Below, piece by piece: positions 44,253 through 49,929 of a stretch of DNA of 49,929 nt. This DNA is from SIG575 sp045534165 (GTDB taxonomy: Bacteria; Bacillota; Clostridia; Oscillospirales; Acutalibacteraceae), in assembly GCA_045534165.1 (NCBI GenBank), contig JAZSJD010000073.1:1-49929 (forward strand). Direction: 5' to 3'. Numbering within the stretch: position 1 is the first letter of the stretch; each line of letters begins with the position of its first letter. The position numbers were made by a program, and so were the translations under genes. The notes beneath the pieces were generated by a model. It was not told the origin of the DNA, did not search any database, and was given only the letters and a program-made list of their open reading frames with translations.

Positions 44253-44281
44253 ATTATATATCACCGGCACTTAAATGTCAA
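44253..44281 (-). promoter_or_regulatory. Consensus sigma-A promoter of fba
   Basis: Minus strand TTGACA (44276-44281), 17-base spacer, TATAAT (44253-44258): both boxes match the consensus fully, as expected for a highly expressed glycolytic gene. The remaining stretch up to 44390 holds nothing further that I can name. Confidence 0.9.
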
Positions 44282-44390
44282 TAAATTAAAAAAATTAATC
44301 ACACAGATTTACCTGCTTATAACACAACCGCATTATTATTCGGTATTAAACGACATTTTTTATATATCTATAGTTTCCGGGCATAAAAAA

Positions 44391-44423
44391 CCTCCTATGA
44401 TAGTTTAAATCTACCATAGGAGG
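44391..44423 (-). terminator. Terminator of the CASTOR-like channel gene
   Basis: CCTCCTATG/CATAGGAGG stem extended by TAG/CTA, followed on the minus strand by TTTTTTATG. Confidence 0.85.
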
Positions 44424-44473
44424 ATTCTTTTTCTATCCCGCCAATACCGGCAGTAATTTCAAAAACATTTTAA

Positions 44474-46579
44474 TCAATGAGCACTGAATAAAATAATCTT
44501 ATCGTCTTCCTCAAATTCAACATGTATCTGATTAAGATCACCACTGAAGATAACAATCTTTCCTCCCGGTTTAACATAACCGAGGGCAATTGTCAGATTT
44601 TTGTATCCTGTGATTTTTTCGTTCAGAGATGCTTCAGATATCGCTCTTACCAACTGAGCTGCTGTTGTGGGTTTCGGAATTTCGTTAAAGTAGTTTTTTA
44701 CTTTCTTGATATATATTTCCTTACTGTCATAGCATAAAGATTCAGCATCATCGTAAGTCAGAATATCATTATAGAAATTATACAGTGCCTCATATTCACT
44801 GATCTGAGTAATCATTTTACTGATGTATCTGTTACTGATAACAACATTATTTACACTATAGCCATTAACTATATCATGATGCTTAGGATCAATAATCTCA
44901 ACAATAACGTCAATGCTTTCAACGTCAAAGCCGGGAATCTCTTTAATTTTCTTATCAATAATATCACGGACATATATAAGATTAGCAAGAGCACCTGCGT
45001 CAATGTCCTCATTCAATGCAGAATCATCAGAAAGAATAAGAATACTTGTATCTTCTTCATGTTCTGAAATGAACTCATCAATTGTTGAACATATTAAATC
45101 CTTATCGTAAACATCTGCTTCAACAGTTTTTATTACAAAAGGATAATCTTCATAGTAGTTCATTTTCTCAAGATTATTTTTGTCATCTATAACTACTATT
45201 CTTACAATCTCTTCGTCGTCGCGTTTCCATTCATTACTGAAAGCAACAAAACCTGCCATAATATTTTTACATTTGCTGTTATGACCAAGAATTATAACAT
45301 TCTTTTTCTCCATCCAGTAATCCTTGTTAAGCGAAACTGAATAATCATATTCAGGCACTACAGTCTTTTTGTTAAGATCCTTGTCATCTGATGCAACATA
45401 AAATGCATAAGACTTATCATTGTCTTTAATAGTAGTAATCGGCAAAGCATGATTATGCTTACTCAAATAATCCTTAACAAATGTAATTTCATCAACATAA
45501 GGACATTCGACAGAATGGAACTCTGCACCTTTATTCGAGAATAACTCACTGTAAACAGAATTGAGTTCCGGCATAAGACAAAACTGAGAAAGAATCTGAC
45601 CAAGAACTTCATTAACTTTCACAGGCACAATATTACATTTGCCCTCAACCTGTTTTGCTTTTATAATTTTATTTACAAGTTCAAGAGTCCAAGGATCTGT
45701 TATTTCAACAACTATCTTCTGATTGTTAGCTGAAGTTTCGGCAGATGTTATGTCTGAAACTTGCATCAGAGTCTTGATTGTTTGTGAATTACCTCTGCTG
45801 CTTGCTTCAAGTTTCTCTTTATGATCAAACTTGCATAAAGTATTATTGATATCATTACCAAGTATAATAACAGTTTTAGCTTTATCAAGTGAAATATCAT
45901 TCAGTTGTTTTGAAGAAAAAACATCGCCTTCACGAACTATAACATTTATTTTTTGTTTGAAATCACCTTTATATAACGCAACAATTCTCGAGAAAAAGGG
46001 AAGAGATTTACATTCTTTCTTTAAATTTTCATTCTCCTGAGAAATAGTATTTGATAAACGTTCTTCAATTTCTCTTTCAATTTCTTCTTTACGTGATTGC
46101 ACAAGAACCACGATATTCTGTTTCTCTTCAGCATAAAGCATATCATTTATAATTTCAGAAGCTCTGCTGTTCCAGTTAAGAATCACAAAATGATTGGCAA
46201 GATTCAGTTTTCTCTTACCGGCGTTTGAATTTTCAATAAAGTTGGATATGTAGTTAGTAACATAACCGATTACCGCACCGGTAAATGAAATCATACCGAT
46301 GATTACTACCATAAGACAGAAAATGGTTATTACTACTCCTGACTGACCGATATCTGCCACAACAAAAGAAATACATCCCGCATCAAGTATCATTGTGATT
46401 GTACAGAACGCAGCCTCAATAAAACTCATTTTTTCCGTACCATCCAATGACAATGCACTGATTACAGTTGCAGACAGCAGGAAAAACATTATGTTAAAAA
46501 TCAGAATCGTTGCAAGAACCATTCTACCCGGATTTTTAACAAGTTGTATACTAAACCACTCTTTAATTTTGTTCTTCAT
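44474..46579 (-). CDS. CASTOR/POLLUX-like ion channel with RCK/TrkA_N domains
   Basis: 701 residues. Two TM helices (about 19-42 and 85-112) flank a pore-like loop (AAFCTITMILDAGCI); FTGAVIGYVTNYISNFIE leads into the cytoplasmic part. RCK-like Rossmann units begin at NLANHFVILNWNSRA and at NVIILGHNSKCKNIM, as in the CASTOR/POLLUX/DMI1 channels, followed by a C-terminal domain. It should conduct ions under control of a cytoplasmic ligand. ATG at 46579 is chosen by the protein N-terminus (MKNKIKEWFS); the ribosome site (GATGGTG) is weak, and a GTG at 46627 is possible. It is close in layout to the RyR protein at 26867-28663. Confidence 0.82.
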   Translation of the reverse strand: MKNKIKEWFSIQLVKNPGRMVLATILIFNIMFFLLSATVISALSLDGTEKMSFIEAAFCTITMILDAGCISFVVADIGQSGVVITIFCLMVVIIGMISFTGAVIGYVTNYISNFIENSNAGKRKLNLANHFVILNWNSRASEIINDMLYAEEKQNIVVLVQSRKEEIEREIEERLSNTISQENENLKKECKSLPFFSRIVALYKGDFKQKINVIVREGDVFSSKQLNDISLDKAKTVIILGNDINNTLCKFDHKEKLEASSRGNSQTIKTLMQVSDITSAETSANNQKIVVEITDPWTLELVNKIIKAKQVEGKCNIVPVKVNEVLGQILSQFCLMPELNSVYSELFSNKGAEFHSVECPYVDEITFVKDYLSKHNHALPITTIKDNDKSYAFYVASDDKDLNKKTVVPEYDYSVSLNKDYWMEKKNVIILGHNSKCKNIMAGFVAFSNEWKRDDEEIVRIVVIDDKNNLEKMNYYEDYPFVIKTVEADVYDKDLICSTIDEFISEHEEDTSILILSDDSALNEDIDAGALANLIYVRDIIDKKIKEIPGFDVESIDVIVEIIDPKHHDIVNGYSVNNVVISNRYISKMITQISEYEALYNFYNDILTYDDAESLCYDSKEIYIKKVKNYFNEIPKPTTAAQLVRAISEASLNEKITGYKNLTIALGYVKPGGKIVIFSGDLNQIHVEFEEDDKIILFSAH

Positions 46580-46691
46580 AATAATTAAAACACCATCTTT
46601 ACTTTTATTTACAACTGCACACCGCACCGGGAGTATGTAGTTACCTTTTTTATAAGGGTCATTTATCTTTGAATGGAGTCTTTGTTATATT

Positions 46692-46823
46692 TCAGCTTTT
46701 CATTTCCGCCCAACATTCCAACAAAAACGTCCACTGCATATTTTTATCCTCATAACCCGAACCTGTTCCAATCCCTATTTGAAGCTCCCCTTGGGTTGTT
46801 TCTGTTTTGTCACTCTCTACACC
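46692..46823 (-). pseudogene. Short open frame of unknown origin between channel and reductase
   Basis: A 43-codon frame without a start codon ends ...MQWTFLLECWAEMKS. The composition looks protein-like (GIGTGSGYEDKN), but there is no start and no ribosome site. It may be a relic of a deleted gene or part of a dispersed repeat. The rest of 46580-46858 holds nothing that I can support. Confidence 0.25.
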
Positions 46824-46858
46824 TTATCAAATCCGGCTGATAAACAAGTTCTTGATAT

Positions 46859-48037
46859 TTATTTTTTCTTTTTAAACGCAGACGCAACTTTATAGAGTGC
46901 TTTGTATGCAGGAACTTCAAGCACTTTTTCTGCTTCTTTCAACTGTTTGCGTATCTCTATTCCCTGCGGACAATGTTTTTCACATTTACCACATCCTATA
47001 CACTTTGATGCGGGTGCAGATTGTCTTGAAGTTGTGCATTTGACATACTCTCTGAAACCTGCAAAGTTGCCGTCAGAAAAATGTCTGTTATATGCCGAAA
47101 AAGTTCCACTGATATTAACTTTTTCAGGACAAGGCATACAGTATTCACAGCCCGTGCAACCAACCTTCATTTTAGAATTAATAGCACCGACAACTCTACT
47201 CAGCATTGCTTCATCATCAGTGGTAATTTCACCGATTTCAGTCTCGGAGGCAGTCTTGATATTATCAGCTATCATTTCATCAGAATTCATACCGGAAAGC
47301 ACAACAGTAACCTCCGGCTGACTCCACAGCCAACGAAAAGCCCACTGCGCAGGAGTATGCTTAACAGGATGTCCTGCAAAAATTTCTTTTGCTTCTGCAG
47401 GAAGGTTATTGACAAGTCTGCCACCACGAAGTGGTTCCATAATCATAACCGGAATGCCCTTTTCGTGTGCGTGATTCAAACCCTTACGCCCTGCCTGTGT
47501 ATGCTCATCCATATAGTTATATTGAATAAGACACATATCCCAATCATAAGCATCCAGAATCTTACAGAACATATCTGATTTGCCGTGGTATGAAAAGCCG
47601 ATCTGACGTATTGCACCGCTTGCTTTTTTATCCTCTATCCACTTTTCGATACCTATACTTTTTAAACGCTCCCAGATTTTGATATCTGCCATCATATGCA
47701 TAAGGTAAAAATCAATATGATCTGTTCGTAGTCTTTTTAATTGCTCATTAAAAAACTTGTCGAGAATTTCAGTGCTTCGAATAAGCTGTGGTGGGAGTTT
47801 TGTTGCTATATACACCTGATCACGGATATTGTTCTTTTCAAAAATTTCCCCCATACACGCTTCACTGCCGGAATATATGAAAGCCGTATCGAAATAATTA
47901 ACGCCATTATTGAAAGCGGACATTACCTGGTGCTCTGCATCTTCCATATTGATTCTGCCCATTTTCTTTTTAAAGCGCATACAACCAAAGCCTAAAACAG
48001 ACAATTTGTTTCCGTATTTATCCTCACGGTATTTCAT
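46859..48037 (-). CDS. Aldo/keto reductase with two C-terminal 4Fe-4S clusters
   Basis: 392 residues. Residues 1-270 are the AKR barrel with the catalytic tyrosine in FDTAFIYSGSE, lysine in IATKLPP and histidine in DFYLMHMM. The C-terminal part has CTGCEYCMPCP and CIGCGKCEKHCPQ, two ferredoxin-type cluster sites. Such enzymes reduce carbonyls with NAD(P)H, and the clusters suggest electron transfer to or from ferredoxin. CGGAGGTG ribosome site; own promoter. Confidence 0.93.
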   Translation of the reverse strand: MKYREDKYGNKLSVLGFGCMRFKKKMGRINMEDAEHQVMSAFNNGVNYFDTAFIYSGSEACMGEIFEKNNIRDQVYIATKLPPQLIRSTEILDKFFNEQLKRLRTDHIDFYLMHMMADIKIWERLKSIGIEKWIEDKKASGAIRQIGFSYHGKSDMFCKILDAYDWDMCLIQYNYMDEHTQAGRKGLNHAHEKGIPVMIMEPLRGGRLVNNLPAEAKEIFAGHPVKHTPAQWAFRWLWSQPEVTVVLSGMNSDEMIADNIKTASETEIGEITTDDEAMLSRVVGAINSKMKVGCTGCEYCMPCPEKVNISGTFSAYNRHFSDGNFAGFREYVKCTTSRQSAPASKCIGCGKCEKHCPQGIEIRKQLKEAEKVLEVPAYKALYKVASAFKKKK

Positions 48038-48087
48038 AAAATCACCTCCGAGTTAAATTGGTTTATATGTTCTGATTTGTAGTATAG

Positions 48088-48116
48088 ATTATATCACACA
48101 AATTAATCTTGTGCAA
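48088..48116 (-). promoter_or_regulatory. Promoter of the aldo/keto reductase gene
   Basis: Minus strand TTGCAC (48111-48116), 17-base spacer ending in TGA, and TATAAT (48088-48093), an extended -10. Confidence 0.75.
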
Positions 48117-48140
48117 CCAATGCACGTTGAATCCATCAAT

Positions 48141-49929
48141 TTATGAAAACTGTGAATTATAAAGTGTGCTGTAAAATCCGCTGAGCTTTAGCAGCTCTTC
48201 GTGATTGCCTTGTTCGGTGATTTCTCCGTCCCTTACAACAAGAATGGTATCTGCGTTCTGTATGGTTGAAAGTCGGTGGGCAATTACAAAACAGGTTCTC
48301 CCCTTCATCAGGTCATTCATAGCATCCTGAATCTGAATTTCAGTTCTTGAGTCAACATTCGAGGTTGCCTCATCAAGAATGAGCATCGGTGCATCAGAAA
48401 GAAAAGCTCTTGCGATGGTTATCAACTGCCTCTGACCTTTGGAAATGTTAACGCCATCATCAGAAAGGACTGTATTATATCCGTCCGGCAGGCTTTCTAT
48501 ATAACTGTCAATTTTCGCAGCCTTTGCAGCCGCCTTAACCTCCTTAATTGTTGCGTTCTCTCTGCCGTAAACGATGTTGTCATAAACCGTGCCGTGAAAA
48601 AGCCATGTATCCTGCAAAACCATTGTAAACGCAAGCCTTAAATCAGAACGTTTTATTTTAAGAGCCGGTATTGAATCAATGCGTATCTCACCCGACTGAG
48701 GGTCATAAAATCGCATAAGCAGGTTGATAATTGTTGTCTTTCCTGCACCTGTAGGACCGACAATTGCCACGGTTTTGCCTTTTGGTGCAGACACAGAAAC
48801 GTTTTTCAGAATAGTCTTTTCGGGAGTGTAGCCAAAGGTAATGTTATCAAGTTCTGCATTACCTTCAATCTCTTTAAGTTCCTGAGCCTCAGGCAAATCA
48901 AGAGGTTCGGGCTCTTCATCTAATATGCGAAAAACGCGCTCTGCGGCAGAAAATGCCGACTGAAATTCGTGCAAAATATTTGAAAATTCATTTATTGGCC
49001 CTGCAAATTTGCGTGAATACTGAACGAACTGAGCAACACCGCCAAGAGAAATGAAGAACATTGAACCTGCAAGAACAGCTCCGCTTTGAGAATACATATA
49101 TAATATTCCGCCGAAGATAGCCACAAGTGCTATTGAAACATTGTTAATCAGGTTAATTGTAGGAAAAAGCATTGCCGCATTGTATTCCGCATTATAATAT
49201 GCATCCATTGCCGCCTCGTTGCGGTCATTAAAGCGGCCTGAGATAACATCTTGTCTGCCGTATGCTTCAATGGTTCTCGCTCCTGAGAGCATTTCCTCTG
49301 CATAACCGTTAAGCTCACCGTATTTTTTTGACCTTGCACGGAATAAAGGTCGCACCTTTTTTGAGCGATAACGTGTAAACAGCACCGAAACAGGAACTGT
49401 GAAAACAAAAATCAAAATCATCGGTTTGGAAATCTGCCACATAAAAATCAGAGAACCTACAACGGTATAAACGCTTGTCATAACCTGCACCAAATCGTGA
49501 GAAAGGGTGCCGTTTATGGTGTCAATATCATAAGACAGGTGGCTGATGATGTCACCGGTGGGATGCGTGTCGAAATATCCGACAGGCAAGGTATTGAGCT
49601 TTTCAAAAAGCTCTTTTCGCATTTTGTATGTTATTTTCTGACTCAGGTGAATCATTATCACTGCCAGTATATAAGAAAGCACGGCAGAAGCTGCGTAGCA
49701 TAATATCATTCTGCCAACATTTTTCCATACGACAGCATAATTTACATCGGATAGCGCTTCAATAGCATCAATTGCCGCACCTGAATATCGCGGACCGAGC
49801 AGAGAAAGCTGATTTGATAGCAAAGTAAAAATTACAGCAGGAATACACAGATGCCATTGGCTGATTACATATCTGCCAAGCCTTAGCATAATACCTTTGT
49901 TATCTCTCTTTTTTGCTGTGTTTTTTTCT
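48141..49929 (-). CDS. ABC exporter (TM domain plus ATPase), N-terminus beyond window
   Basis: At least 596 residues. Six TM helices lie in the first about 320 residues (ABC exporter type 1), followed by an ATPase with Walker A IVGPTGAGKTT, signature ISKGQRQ, Walker B MLILDEATSNVD and H-loop IAHRLST. It works as a homo- or heterodimer and exports a drug, lipid or peptide. The frame stays open from the ATG at 49889 to the window edge (…NTAKKRDNKGI before it), and no ribosome site precedes that ATG, so the true start is probably outside. An ISKGQ signature instead of LSGGQ suggests one half of a heterodimeric pair; the partner would lie upstream. Confidence 0.88.
   Translation of the reverse strand, partial: EKNTAKKRDNKGIMLRLGRYVISQWHLCIPAVIFTLLSNQLSLLGPRYSGAAIDAIEALSDVNYAVVWKNVGRMILCYAASAVLSYILAVIMIHLSQKITYKMRKELFEKLNTLPVGYFDTHPTGDIISHLSYDIDTINGTLSHDLVQVMTSVYTVVGSLIFMWQISKPMILIFVFTVPVSVLFTRYRSKKVRPLFRARSKKYGELNGYAEEMLSGARTIEAYGRQDVISGRFNDRNEAAMDAYYNAEYNAAMLFPTINLINNVSIALVAIFGGILYMYSQSGAVLAGSMFFISLGGVAQFVQYSRKFAGPINEFSNILHEFQSAFSAAERVFRILDEEPEPLDLPEAQELKEIEGNAELDNITFGYTPEKTILKNVSVSAPKGKTVAIVGPTGAGKTTIINLLMRFYDPQSGEIRIDSIPALKIKRSDLRLAFTMVLQDTWLFHGTVYDNIVYGRENATIKEVKAAAKAAKIDSYIESLPDGYNTVLSDDGVNISKGQRQLITIARAFLSDAPMLILDEATSNVDSRTEIQIQDAMNDLMKGRTCFVIAHRLSTIQNADTILVVRDGEITEQGNHEELLKLSGFYSTLYNSQFS

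Overview
The window looks like a chromosomal segment of a low-GC, endospore-forming Clostridia member, probably a gut Oscillospiraceae/Ruminococcaceae-type organism. The evidence is a spoIIGA-sigE pair, strong AGGAGG-type ribosome sites, consensus sigma-A promoters (several TTGACA-N17-TATAAT-like), a PdaB-type sporulation deacetylase, and several genes for host or dietary glycans (GH2, GH30, a DUF4838 protein, a GPH sugar transporter, a ceramidase-like protein). This placement is inferred from gene content only. Nearly all genes lie on the minus strand; the exceptions are a Nudix gene and the GH30-transporter pair. I saw no rRNA, tRNA or CRISPR array.

Layout. 1-453: intergenic element made of inverted repeats. 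454-5327 (minus): GH2 - phosphodiesterase - cysK - zinc-ribbon/TIR protein, with one consensus promoter in front. 5381-7063: PdaB-like deacetylase, diverging from a pyrophosphatase-like/Nudix fusion. 7088-10712 (minus): MBOAT O-acyltransferase - DHHW acetylation partner - DEDDh exonuclease. 10807-12413 (minus): spoIIGA-sigE with a Spo0A-like promoter. 12526-16796 (minus): dut - ROK kinase - TRIC channel - alanine/sodium symporter - PHP phosphoesterase, probably one transcript. 16896-19458 (minus): trxB and a secreted ceramidase-like protein. 19538-21783 (minus): DUF4838 protein and a small DUF6514-like gene. 22059-25609 (plus): GH30 hydrolase and GPH transporter overlapping by 4 bases.

The most interesting part is the minus-strand block from 43117 down to 25864, about 17 kb. 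One strong promoter, overlapped by a perfect 8-1-8 palindrome, precedes six tightly packed genes. In order they are a secreted VWA-domain membrane protein, a 1199-residue tubulin/FtsZ-like GTPase, a 737-residue two-TM protein of unknown family, a 1977-residue membrane protein (helicase-like fold without clear catalytic motifs, 25 acidic pentapeptide repeats, zinc ribbon plus DA1-type HExxH peptidase, C-terminal transglutaminase-like domain), a membrane RCK/Rossmann protein ending in a ryanodine-receptor (RyR) domain, and a TIR-domain membrane protein. About 1.4 kb upstream, beyond an ordinary fba gene, lies a CASTOR/POLLUX-like ion-channel gene (44474-46579) that shares the TM-plus-TrkA_N layout of the RyR protein. 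I read this as a membrane-associated, NTP-driven sensing or conflict system, related in kind to FtsZ-like/VWA operons. The function is inference.

The right end holds an aldo/keto reductase with two 4Fe-4S clusters and an ABC exporter whose reading frame runs off the window edge.
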